NCBI GenBank assembly: GCA_016199625.1
Contig: JACQGI010000023.1
Span: 1-64,000 of the forward strand
Direction: 5' to 3'
DNA length: 64,000 nucleotides
From: Acidobacteriota bacterium
GTDB lineage: Bacteria; Acidobacteriota; Vicinamibacteria; Fen-336
The position numbers were made by a program, and so were the translations under genes. Shown here one piece after another: positions 1 to 8,305 of the stretch (position 1 is the stretch's first letter; every line of letters starts with the position of its first letter). The notes beneath the pieces are model-generated. The model worked only from the letters and a program-made list of their open reading frames with translations. It was not told the origin of the DNA and searched no databases.

Positions 1-1703
1 GTGCGGAGGCCGAGGAAGTCCATCTTCAGGAGGCCGATCCGCTCGATCCCCTTCATGTCGTACTGGGTCGTGATCTCGGCCGCCGTCCCCTTGAAGAGGG
101 GCACGAACTCGGTGAGGGGCCTCGGGGCGATCACGACGCCGGCCGCGTGGGTGGAGGCGTGACGGGTCGTCCCCTCGAGGCGGCGGGAGACGTCGATGAG
201 CTCCTTGACCTTCGCGTCCTTTTGGTAGGCGTCCTTGAGGGGCGGCGACTCCTCGAGGGCGCGCTCGAGGGTCATCTTCAGGTCCGGGGGGATCATCTTG
301 GCGATCTTGTCCACGTCGCCGTACGGCAGATCCATGACCCGCCCCACGTCGCGTACGACGGCCCGGGCCTTCATGGTCCCGAAGGTGATGATCTGGGCGA
401 CGTTCTCACGGCCGTACTTCCGGGTGACGTACTCGATGACCTCGCCGCGCCGGTTCTCGCAGAAGTCGATGTCGATGTCCGGGGGGCTGATGCGCTCCTC
501 GTTCAGGAACCGCTCGAAGATGAGATCGCCTTCGATGGGATCGATGTCGGTGATGCGCAGGCAGTAGGCCACGAGGCTGCCGGCAGCCGAGCCGCGGCCC
601 GGTCCCACCGGGATGCCCCGCTCGCGTGCGTAGCGTATGAAGTCCCAGACGATGAGGAAATAGCCCGAGAACCCGACCCGTTGGATGACGGCGATCTCGT
701 TGTCGAGGCGCTGCTCGTACACGGACATCGGGTAGCGGAGGCGCCCGGCGGACGCGAGGGGTTCGAGGACGCGGCGCCTCTGCGCGAAGCCGTCGCGGGT
801 GATCTTCTCGAAGTAGCTCTCCGTCGTGTCGCCGTGGGGCACGTCGAAGGCCGGGAAGGATTCGGCGCTCTTCAGCGTGAAGTCGCACATCTCGGCGACC
901 TTCACGGTGTTCACGAGCGCCTCGGGATGGTCGGGGAAGAGCCGCGCCATCTCCTCCGCGCTCTTCAGGTAGAACTCCTGGGTGTCGAAGCGCAGGCGGT
1001 CGGGATCGGCCACTTTCTTGCCCGAGCCGATGCAGAGCAGCACGTCGTGGGCCTGGTGGTCGTCACGGCGCAGGTAGTGGGCGTCGTTCGTGGCCGCGAG
1101 CCCGAGGCCCGTCTTGTCCCGGATCCGGAGGAGGCCCTGGTTGACCCGTCGCTGCTCCTCGATGCCATGGTCCATGACCTCGAGGTAGAAGCGGTCCCGC
1201 CCGAAGATCTCCGCGAACTCACCCACGGACTGGAGGGCGGCCTGATCGAGCCCCGCGCGCAGGTGCCCGGCGATCTCGCTCGAGAGGCAGCCCGAGAGCC
1301 CGATGAGGCCGGATCTATGGGCGGCCAGGACCTCCTTGTCGATCCTGGGCCGGTGGTAGAAGCCCTCGGTGTAGCCGATGGACACCAGCTTGACGAGGTT
1401 GTGGTAGCCCGCCGTGTCCGAGGCGAGGAGCGTCAGGTGGTTGTACGCCTCCGTGATGCTCCCTGCGGACCGGTCGTGCCGGCTTCCCGTGGCCACGTAG
1501 ATCTCGCAGCCGAGGATCGGCTTGATCCCCCGCTCGCGGCAGGCATCGTGAAAGGCCACGGCCCCGAACATGTTGCCGTGGTCGGTCACGGCCATGGCCC
1601 TCATGCCGAGCTCGCGCCCCTGCTCGACCAGCTCGTCGATGTGGCAGGCCCCGTCCAGGAGGCTGTACTCCGTGTGCAGGTGCAGGTGGACGAAGTCGCT
1701 CAT
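1..1703 (-). CDS. dnaE: DNA polymerase III subunit alpha (N-terminal part, runs off the window edge)
   Basis: Minus-strand translation begins MSDFVHLHLHTEYSLLDGACHIDELVEQGRELGMRAMAVTDHGNMFGAVAFHDAC (PHP domain) and contains GRGSAAGSLVAYCLRITDIDPI and PPDIDIDFCENRRGEVIEYV. ATG at 1703; no stop before position 1. Confidence 0.95.
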   Translation of the reverse strand, partial: MSDFVHLHLHTEYSLLDGACHIDELVEQGRELGMRAMAVTDHGNMFGAVAFHDACRERGIKPILGCEIYVATGSRHDRSAGSITEAYNHLTLLASDTAGYHNLVKLVSIGYTEGFYHRPRIDKEVLAAHRSGLIGLSGCLSSEIAGHLRAGLDQAALQSVGEFAEIFGRDRFYLEVMDHGIEEQRRVNQGLLRIRDKTGLGLAATNDAHYLRRDDHQAHDVLLCIGSGKKVADPDRLRFDTQEFYLKSAEEMARLFPDHPEALVNTVKVAEMCDFTLKSAESFPAFDVPHGDTTESYFEKITRDGFAQRRRVLEPLASAGRLRYPMSVYEQRLDNEIAVIQRVGFSGYFLIVWDFIRYARERGIPVGPGRGSAAGSLVAYCLRITDIDPIEGDLIFERFLNEERISPPDIDIDFCENRRGEVIEYVTRKYGRENVAQIITFGTMKARAVVRDVGRVMDLPYGDVDKIAKMIPPDLKMTLERALEESPPLKDAYQKDAKVKELIDVSRRLEGTTRHASTHAAGVVIAPRPLTEFVPLFKGTAAEITTQYDMKGIERIGLLKMDFLGLR

Positions 1704-1710
1704 CGCGCCC

Positions 1711-1840
1711 CGAACGGCGCCACAGAGCACACAGAGACCACGGAGCCAACGAAGCCGAGGGGCCCAGGCCCACCCGGGACGCCCGCGGTTCCCCACGGCG
1801 GCGTTCCTCCGTGCACTCTGTGGCCTCTGTGGCTCCGTCG
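1711..1840. repeat. Imperfect inverted repeat of the CACAGAG/CACGGAG family (arms 1711-1743 and 1809-1840)
   Basis: Left arm CGAACGGCGCCACAGAGCACACAGAGACCACGG; reverse complement of right arm CGACGGAGCCACAGAGGCCACAGAGTGCACGG. Lies in the dnaE-guaA gap. Confidence 0.75.
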
Positions 1841-1851
1841 TTCGTCGTCGT

Positions 1852-3390
1852 TCATTCCCACTCGATCGTGGACGGGGGCTTGCTGCTGACGTCGTAGACG
1901 ACGCGGTTGATGCCGCGGATCTCGTTGACGATCCGGTTCGAGATCCGGGCGAGGAGGTCGTGGGGCAGGCGTGCCCAGTCTGCGGTCATACCGTCGGCCG
2001 ACTCGACGGCCCTGATCGCCAGGGTGTACTGGTACGTCCGGTCGTCCCCCATCACGCCGACCGACCGCACGGGCAGCAGCACGGCGAAGGCCTGCCAGAG
2101 CTGCCGGTAGAGCCCCGCCTCCTTGATCTCCTTCACGACCACGTCGTCGGCCTCCCGCAGCAGGTCGAGCTTCTCCTTCGTCAGCGGACCCAGACAGCGG
2201 ACGGCGAGCCCCGGCCCGGGGAAGGGCTGCCGGTGGACGAACTCCCCGTCGAGGCCCAGGGCCAGGCCGACCGAGCGCACCTCGTCCTTGAACAGCTCCC
2301 GCAGCGGCTCCACGAGCTTGAACTTCAGCGCCTTCGGCAGGCCCCCGACGTTGTGATGGCTCTTGATCACCGCCGAGGGCCCGCGAACCGACGTGGACTC
2401 GATGACGTCGGGATAGAGCGTGCCCTGGGCGAGGAAGTCCGCCTTGCCCACCTTGCGCGTCGCCGCCTCGAAGACCTCGATGAACTCCCTGCCGATGATC
2501 TTCCTCTTCCGCTCGGGATCGGTGACCCCCGCGAGCTTCCGGAGGAAGGTCCGGGAGGCGTCGGCGAAGTGGACCTTCAGGTGCAGCTTCTCGGCGAAGC
2601 GCTTCCGCACCTGGAGGGCTTCGTCCTTCCGGAGGAGCCCGTTGTCCACGAAGACGCACGTCAGCCGATCGCCGATGGCCCGATGCACGAGGAGCGCCGC
2701 CACCGCCGAGTCCACGCCGCCCGAGAGGGCACAGAGCACCCGTCCCTTCTCTCCCACGGCCGTGCGAATCCGCGCCACGGCCTCGTCCACGAAGGACGCC
2801 GCGTTCCAGTCCCTGCGGCAGCCGCAGACGTCCAGGAAGTTGGCCAGCACCCGTGTCCCGTTCTCCGTGTGCACGACCTCCGGGTGGAACAGGATCCCGA
2901 AGAGGCGTGCGTCGGCCGACTCCATGGCGGCCACCGGGTTCGTGGCGCTCGAACCGATCACACCGAAGCCGTCGGGCGGGCGCTCGATGGAGTCACCATG
3001 GCTCATCCATACGCGGTTCTTCGCCGGAAGGCCCGCGAAGAGGCGCGATCGGCCGCGGGGCTCGAACGTGGCGTGGCCGTACTCCCGCTGCCCGCTGCGC
3101 CGCACGTCCCCCCCGAGCATGTGGCTCATGAGCTGCATGCCGTAGCACACGCCGAGGACGGGCACGCCGAGGTCGAAGACGGCGCGGTCGCAGCGGGGCG
3201 CGCCCTTGGAGTGGACGCTGTCCGGCCCACCGGAGAGGACGATCCCGCGCAGCCGCCGGGCCTGGAGCGCCGCGGCCTCGATCCCCGGCGGGAGGATCTC
3301 CGAGTACACCTGCAGCTCCCGGAGCCGCCGGGCGATGAGCTGCGTGTACTGCGACCCGAAGTCCAGGATGGCGACGGTCTCTCGGTCCAT
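1852..3390 (-). CDS. guaA: GMP synthase (glutamine-hydrolysing)
   Basis: [26 protein letters not shown], class I amidotransferase [13 protein letters not shown]-loop [15 protein letters not shown]-terminal dimerisation region ending TIEWE. Confidence 0.97.
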   Translation of the reverse strand: MDRETVAILDFGSQYTQLIARRLRELQVYSEILPPGIEAAALQARRLRGIVLSGGPDSVHSKGAPRCDRAVFDLGVPVLGVCYGMQLMSHMLGGDVRRSGQREYGHATFEPRGRSRLFAGLPAKNRVWMSHGDSIERPPDGFGVIGSSATNPVAAMESADARLFGILFHPEVVHTENGTRVLANFLDVCGCRRDWNAASFVDEAVARIRTAVGEKGRVLCALSGGVDSAVAALLVHRAIGDRLTCVFVDNGLLRKDEALQVRKRFAEKLHLKVHFADASRTFLRKLAGVTDPERKRKIIGREFIEVFEAATRKVGKADFLAQGTLYPDVIESTSVRGPSAVIKSHHNVGGLPKALKFKLVEPLRELFKDEVRSVGLALGLDGEFVHRQPFPGPGLAVRCLGPLTKEKLDLLREADDVVVKEIKEAGLYRQLWQAFAVLLPVRSVGVMGDDRTYQYTLAIRAVESADGMTADWARLPHDLLARISNRIVNEIRGINRVVYDVSSKPPSTIEWE

Positions 3391-3463
3391 GGGAGTGAGG
3401 AGCCCTCCGAAGAGGCGGATTATAGCCCGCGCCGCCGTCCCAAGAGGACCCTTCGCGATCTGC

Positions 3464-3469
3464 TATAGT
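3464..3469 (+). promoter_or_regulatory. Candidate extended -10 (TGCTATAGT) for the beta-propeller lipoprotein gene
   Basis: TATAGT ends 9 nt before the inferred TTG start at 3479. Confidence 0.4.
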
Positions 3470-3478
3470 CTCGCTTCC

Positions 3479-4600
3479 TTGCGCGCGCGCCTCCTGGTCG
3501 TCCTCGCGTTCGGCCTCGCGTCGTGCGGCGGCCGCTTCAAGCTCGGCCCGCCCGGCCTCTTCCCGGTGACGACGGTCTGGGTCGCGCCGGCCGGCGACGT
3601 CCTCGAGCCGCCGCTCGCGACCGACGGCGTCCGGGTCTTCGCGGCAACCCGAAGCGGCGTCCTCGCCCTCGACGTCACGGGCACGCCGGCGTGGCGCCTC
3701 GCCGACCGGAGCGGCCGCCTCGCGGCGGCTCCCGGCCTGGTGGTCCTCCGGCAGGCCGACGGCACGCTCGTCGCCCTCGATCCCGCCACGGGCTCGGTCC
3801 GCTGGTCGACGCCTACGGGCATCCCGGGAGACCTCGCGCCCGTCGTGGACGACGATCGCATCCTGGTCGCGGGGGAGGGCCTCGCCGCCGTGGAGGCGTC
3901 CTCGGGGCGCATCCTCTGGTCCGCGCCCGCCCCCCCCACGGTCTCGACCCTCCCCGTCGCGCGGGGCCCCTGGGTCCTCGCCGGCGAGGCCGACGGGACC
4001 CTGCGCTGTCGCGATCGCGCCACCGGCCTGTCTCTCTGGACCCACGCCACGGGCGAGCGCCTCGTGGCGCCGCCGGTGGTCGACGACCGGCAGAGGATCC
4101 TCCTGGGGACGACGACCCGGCGCTTCTTGGCCCTCGGCCTGGAGAGGAAGGGAGACCGTCTCTGGCGATGGACCGTGGGGGCCGACGTCCAAGGGCCGGC
4201 GGCGGTCCTCCGCGATCGAGTCCTGTTCGCCAGCTACGAGGCGGTGCTCTACGCCCTGAACCGCGGCAACGGACACCTCGCGTGGCGCGTGTCGCTCCCC
4301 TCCCGACCCCTGTCGGGCCCTCTCCTCGTCGGAGACTCCGTCCTCGTCGCCTGCTACGAGAGCGAGATCGTCGGCTTCGACGGCCGGACGGGCCGGCGCC
4401 TGGGCGGCTTGCGGACGCCGGCCGAGATCCACACCGTGCCGCTCGTCGTGGGCGATCGCGTCTACGTCGGCCTCAGGGACCGGACCATCGCGGCCTTCCA
4501 GCTCGACCTGACGCCGGCCAGGCCGGTGGAGACACCACGTCCCGACACCGACCGGCCCGGCCGGAGAGGCCGGAGGGGGCGTGAACCTGGCTCTCCTTGA
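3479..4600 (+). CDS. PQQ-like beta-propeller repeat lipoprotein (BamB-like fold)
   Basis: In-frame TTG start gives LRARLLVVLAFGLASCGGRF (lipobox LASC) followed by repeated propeller blades (LVALDPATGSVRWSTPTG, LRCRDRATGLSLWTHATG, LYALNRGNGHLAWRV). The ORF-track start at 3206 lies inside guaA antisense. Confidence 0.8.
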   Translation: MRARLLVVLAFGLASCGGRFKLGPPGLFPVTTVWVAPAGDVLEPPLATDGVRVFAATRSGVLALDVTGTPAWRLADRSGRLAAAPGLVVLRQADGTLVALDPATGSVRWSTPTGIPGDLAPVVDDDRILVAGEGLAAVEASSGRILWSAPAPPTVSTLPVARGPWVLAGEADGTLRCRDRATGLSLWTHATGERLVAPPVVDDRQRILLGTTTRRFLALGLERKGDRLWRWTVGADVQGPAAVLRDRVLFASYEAVLYALNRGNGHLAWRVSLPSRPLSGPLLVGDSVLVACYESEIVGFDGRTGRRLGGLRTPAEIHTVPLVVGDRVYVGLRDRTIAAFQLDLTPARPVETPRPDTDRPGRRGRRGREPGSP

Positions 4601-4624
4601 CAACCTCTTCGGCGCCGGTAGACT
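4597..4624 (+). promoter_or_regulatory. Candidate sigma70-type promoter for the cupredoxin/ctaA region
   Basis: TTGACA (4597-4602), 16-nt spacer, TAGACT (4619-4624), 34 nt before ATG 4659; AAGAGGAG ribosome binding site at about 4643-4650. Confidence 0.5.
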
Positions 4625-4658
4625 ACCCGGTCAACTCTTATCAAGAGGAGCTCACGTG

Positions 4659-5429
4659 ATGTCCATCCGAAAGCCATCCGTCCTGTTCGCTCTCGGCCTC
4701 GTAACGATCCTCGGGGCCTGTGGCGGCGAGTCGCAGCAGCCGGCGGGCCCGGGCGCCACCCAGGCCGCCGCTCCCGCAGCGCCGGCCGCGACCAGCGGCA
4801 CGGCCTCCGTGTCCGGCCGCATCCTCTTCGAAGGCACGGTTCCCCCCGCGGAGAAGGTGAAGACCAGCGCCGATCCGAAGTGCCAGGCCATGAACCCCAA
4901 TGGCCTCGAGAAGCAGACGATCAAAGTGAAGGAGGGCGGCCTCGCCGAAGTCGTGGTCTACGTCAAGAACGTCTCGGGCGCCTACCCCGCCCCCGCCACG
5001 GCGGTGACCCTCGACCAGTCTGGCTGCACGTACCAGCCGCACGTCGTCGCCATGCAGGCGGGCCAGACGCTCACCATCAAGAACAGCGACGACACGCTCC
5101 ACAACATCCACCCGCGTCCGACGGTCAACGCGGAGTTCAACATCGGCCAGCCGCGCAAGGGCATGGAGACCAGCAAGGCCTTCTTCGACAAGGCCGAGGT
5201 CATGATCCCCGTGGGTTGCGACGTGCATCCCTGGATGCGCTCGTACATCGCGGTCTTCACGCATCCCTTCTTCGTGGTGACCGGCGAGGGCGGCTCCTTC
5301 GAGATCAAGGGCCTGCCCGCCGGCGAGTACGAGATCGAGGCGGTCCACGAGAAGCTGAAGGCCGTCTCTGGCAAGGTGACCGTGAAGGACGGCGAAGCCG
5401 GCAAGCTGGATCTCACTTACAAGAGCTGA
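4659..5429 (+). CDS. Cupredoxin (plastocyanin-like) lipoprotein with C-terminal carboxypeptidase-regulatory-like domain
   Basis: Lipoprotein signal MSIRKPSVLFALGLVTILGACGG; candidate copper ligands in NSDDTLHNIHPRP and VGCDVHPWM; C-terminal GSFEIKGLPAGEYEIEAVHEKLKAVSGKVTV. Confidence 0.8.
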   Translation: MSIRKPSVLFALGLVTILGACGGESQQPAGPGATQAAAPAAPAATSGTASVSGRILFEGTVPPAEKVKTSADPKCQAMNPNGLEKQTIKVKEGGLAEVVVYVKNVSGAYPAPATAVTLDQSGCTYQPHVVAMQAGQTLTIKNSDDTLHNIHPRPTVNAEFNIGQPRKGMETSKAFFDKAEVMIPVGCDVHPWMRSYIAVFTHPFFVVTGEGGSFEIKGLPAGEYEIEAVHEKLKAVSGKVTVKDGEAGKLDLTYKS

Positions 5430-5430
5430 C

Positions 5431-6429
5431 GTGCCCCACGACGCTCAGGGGGGGGTGCCCGCCGGATTCCGCACCCCCCCGAGTCCGCCCGCCTTCGATC
5501 CCTGGCGCTACCGCTGGGCCGTCGCCACAGCTCTCGCGACACTGGTCCTCGTCTTCATCGGGGGCCTCGTGACGAGCACGGGCTCCGGCCTCGCGGTCCC
5601 CGACTGGCCCCTTTCCTACGGCATGCTCATGCCCCCGATGGTCGGGGGCGTCTTCTACGAGCACGGCCACCGCATGGCCGCGGCCACGGTGGGGGTCCTC
5701 ACCCTGGTCTTCGCCGTTTGGACCTCGCTCCGTGAAGCCCGCCAGGGCGTGAGGCGGCTCGCCTGGGCGGCCCTCGCCGCGGTGGTCGTCCAGGGGCTGC
5801 TCGGCGGCCTCACCGTCCTCTACCTCCTGCCCACACCCGTCTCGGTGGCTCACGCTTGCCTCGCCCAGACGTTCTTCTGTGCCGTCGTCGCCCTGGCCTA
5901 CGCCACCTCGCGCGAGTGGCTCGCCGCTCCTGGGGCCCGGGAGGACCGCGCGGGCGTACGCCCGGTGGCCGCAGCGGCGACCGCGTGCGTCTACGGCCAG
6001 CTCGTCCTCGGCGCCGTCATGCGTCACACCGGAGCCGGCCTGGCGATCCCGGATTTCCCTCTCGCCTTCGGTACCCTCGTCCCGCCCCTGACGACGCTCC
6101 CCGTCGCCGTCCACTTCGCCCACCGCGCCTGGGCGGTGGCTGTCCTGGCCGCCGTGATCGTGCTGGCGCGGCGCGGGCGACGGTCGGGAGAGCGCGGGCT
6201 CGCGCGTCTGGGCCTGCTGGTCCTCGTCCTCGTCCTCGTCCAGGTCGCGCTGGGGGCCGCCGCGGTCCTCACCGGCAAGGCCGTGACCCCGACGACGCTC
6301 CACGTGGCCGGCGGCGCCGCCGTGCTCGGCGGGTGCTGGCTCGCCACGCTGCGGTCCTTCCGCCTGCTCCGCCCGCAGGCGCCCCAGGAAGCCCCGGCTT
6401 CCCTGGTGGAGGCGAGGGCGCGACCGTGA
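5431..6429 (+). CDS. ctaA: Heme A synthase (COX15/CtaA family)
   Basis: TSTGSGLAVPDWPLSYG, YEHGHRMAAATVG, RHTGAGLAIPDFPLAFG, VHFAHRAWAV, TLHVAGGAA. Confidence 0.93.
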   Translation: MPHDAQGGVPAGFRTPPSPPAFDPWRYRWAVATALATLVLVFIGGLVTSTGSGLAVPDWPLSYGMLMPPMVGGVFYEHGHRMAAATVGVLTLVFAVWTSLREARQGVRRLAWAALAAVVVQGLLGGLTVLYLLPTPVSVAHACLAQTFFCAVVALAYATSREWLAAPGAREDRAGVRPVAAAATACVYGQLVLGAVMRHTGAGLAIPDFPLAFGTLVPPLTTLPVAVHFAHRAWAVAVLAAVIVLARRGRRSGERGLARLGLLVLVLVLVQVALGAAAVLTGKAVTPTTLHVAGGAAVLGGCWLATLRSFRLLRPQAPQEAPASLVEARARP

Positions 6430-7307
6430 GCACCCCCGCGCTCGCCGCCGGCCGGGCGCTCGCCGCCGACTACGCCGAGCTGACGAAGCCCCGGATCACC
6501 CTGATGGTCGTTCTCACGACCCTCGTGGGCTTCGTCGTGGGGACGCCGGGTTCGGTCCCGGTCGCCCCGCTCCTGGCAGCGCTCGTCGGGACCGGCCTCG
6601 TCGCGGCGGGGGCGAGCACGCTGAACATGCTGCTCGAGCGGGAGATCGACGCGCGGATGTTCCGGACGCGGAATCGGCCCCTGCCCGCGGGCCGCCTCCG
6701 CCCGGCGGACGCCCTGGGCTTCGGCCTCATCCTCACGGCCGGCGGCCTCGCCGTCCTCGCCTGGCTCTCGGGCCCCCTCGCGGCCGCCGTCGCCCTGCTG
6801 ACCTGGGGCTCGTACCTCTTCGTGTACACGCCTCTCAAGACCCGCACGTCGCTCTCGACGGTCGTCGGCGCGTTCCCAGGCGCCCTGCCTCCGGTGATCG
6901 GATGGGCGGCCGCCCGCGCCGCCCTCGAGCCGGGGGCCTTCGTTCTCTTCGCCATAATGTTCCTCTGGCAGATCCCCCACTTCCTCGCCATCGCCTGGAT
7001 CTACAGAGAGGACTACGCTCGCGGCGGTCTGCCCATGCTGCCGGTCCTCGACCCTGACGGCCACCTGACGGGGCGCCAGGCCGTGGCGAACAGCTTCGCG
7101 CTGCTCCTCGTGAGCCTCACTCCGGCCGCCGCCGGCCTCGCCGGCGTCGCTTACGTCGCCGCGGCCGCCCTCCTGGGTGCGGGTCTCACCGGGGTGGCCG
7201 CCCACGCCGCCGTCCGCAGGACCCAGAAAGCCGCGCGCGCCCTCTTCCTCGCCTCGCTGGCGTACCTGCCCCTCCTCTCGGCCGTCCTCCTCCTCGACCG
7301 ACCGTAG
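6426..7307 (+). CDS. ctaB: Protoheme IX farnesyltransferase
   Basis: GTG at 6426 overlaps the ctaA stop (GTGA). TKPRITLMVVLTTLVGF, TLNMLLEREIDARMFRTRNRPLPAGRL, FLWQIPHFLAIAWIYREDYARGGLPMLPV. Confidence 0.95.
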   Translation: MSTPALAAGRALAADYAELTKPRITLMVVLTTLVGFVVGTPGSVPVAPLLAALVGTGLVAAGASTLNMLLEREIDARMFRTRNRPLPAGRLRPADALGFGLILTAGGLAVLAWLSGPLAAAVALLTWGSYLFVYTPLKTRTSLSTVVGAFPGALPPVIGWAAARAALEPGAFVLFAIMFLWQIPHFLAIAWIYREDYARGGLPMLPVLDPDGHLTGRQAVANSFALLLVSLTPAAAGLAGVAYVAAAALLGAGLTGVAAHAAVRRTQKAARALFLASLAYLPLLSAVLLLDRP

Positions 7308-7327
7308 CCGCCCGTTCCGGGGTCCTG

Positions 7328-7357
7328 TTGACGGCGCGGTTTGGCTTGCGGTAAGGT
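7328..7357 (+). promoter_or_regulatory. Candidate sigma70-type promoter upstream of coxB
   Basis: TTGACG (7328-7333) and GTAAGG/TAAGGT (7351-7357), spacing 17-18, in the ctaB-coxB gap. Confidence 0.35.
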
Positions 7358-7440
7358 TCGCCCGCATCGCGATCCCCAAGTCGTTCGAGCCGTTCGTCTA
7401 CGGGCGATCCCCGGTGCGCGACAGCTGAACCCGTTAGGCC

Positions 7441-8289
7441 ATGGAGGGCGGGATGTCCAAGTTGCAGGGCCTGTCGTTCGGGCTCGCCACGGTCGTTCTG
7501 GTGGTCCTGGCCACCGGGTACTTCATGCGGGACTGGCTGCCGCCGCTCAAGTCGGACCGCGGCGCCATCGACGAGGCCATGGCAGCCACGCTCGTCGTCA
7601 CGGGGCTGGTGTTCATCGCCACCAACCTGCTCCTGGCGTTCGTCGCCTGGCGCTACGAGGACCACGAAGGGGCCAAGGCGGCCTACTGGCACGACAACAC
7701 GCGGCTCGAGATCGCCTGGACCGCCGTGACGGCCGTGATCATGTTCGCGTTCCTCTTCAACGCCCTCAAGCTGTGGGCCGACATGACGTCCGAGGCCCCC
7801 AGGGACGCCGTGGTCGTGGAGGTGACCGGCCAGCAGTTCCGTTGGGTCGTCCGTTACCCTGGGAAGGACGGCGCCTTCGGGAAGACCGACGCCGCGAAGG
7901 TGGACGTGGACACCGAGAACTACATCGGCCTCGACAAGAGCGACCCGGACGCCAAGGACGACGTCCTGATGGTCAACGACGTCTACCTTCCCGTGGGCAA
8001 GCCGGCGGCGGTCCGGATCCGCTCCACGGACGTGATCCACAGCTTCTTTCTCCCCAACTTCCGCGTGAAGCAGGACGCCCTGCCGGGGATGACGACGAAG
8101 ACGTGGTTCATCCCGAAGGTGGAGGGGGACTACGAGATCGCCTGCGCCGAGCACTGCGGTCTGGGCCATTACAAGATGAAGGGCCAGCTCCACGTGCTCT
8201 CGCCCGACGCCTTCGAGGCGAAGCTCGTCGAGCTGGGCCCCGCAGCGCCCGAGGCCCCGGCCGGGAGCCCGAACCAGGCGTCGGAGTAG
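7441..8289 (+). CDS. coxB: Cytochrome c oxidase subunit II
   Basis: GQQFRWVVRYPG, VIHSFFLPNFRVKQDALPG, CuA site CAEHCGLGHYKM. No C-terminal cytochrome c motif. ATG 7453 is an alternative start. Confidence 0.95.
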   Translation: MEGGMSKLQGLSFGLATVVLVVLATGYFMRDWLPPLKSDRGAIDEAMAATLVVTGLVFIATNLLLAFVAWRYEDHEGAKAAYWHDNTRLEIAWTAVTAVIMFAFLFNALKLWADMTSEAPRDAVVVEVTGQQFRWVVRYPGKDGAFGKTDAAKVDVDTENYIGLDKSDPDAKDDVLMVNDVYLPVGKPAAVRIRSTDVIHSFFLPNFRVKQDALPGMTTKTWFIPKVEGDYEIACAEHCGLGHYKMKGQLHVLSPDAFEAKLVELGPAAPEAPAGSPNQASE

Positions 8290-8305
8290 AAGGGGGAGAC
8301 CGAGA

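Noticed and set aside
147-1889. 580-aa plus-strand ORF
   Set aside because: Antisense to dnaE; its C-terminal HTETTEPTKPRG tail is translated foldback repeat.
6219-6240. GTCCTC tandem repeat
   Set aside because: Lies in ctaA and simply encodes a Leu-Val transmembrane helix; codon bias explains it.
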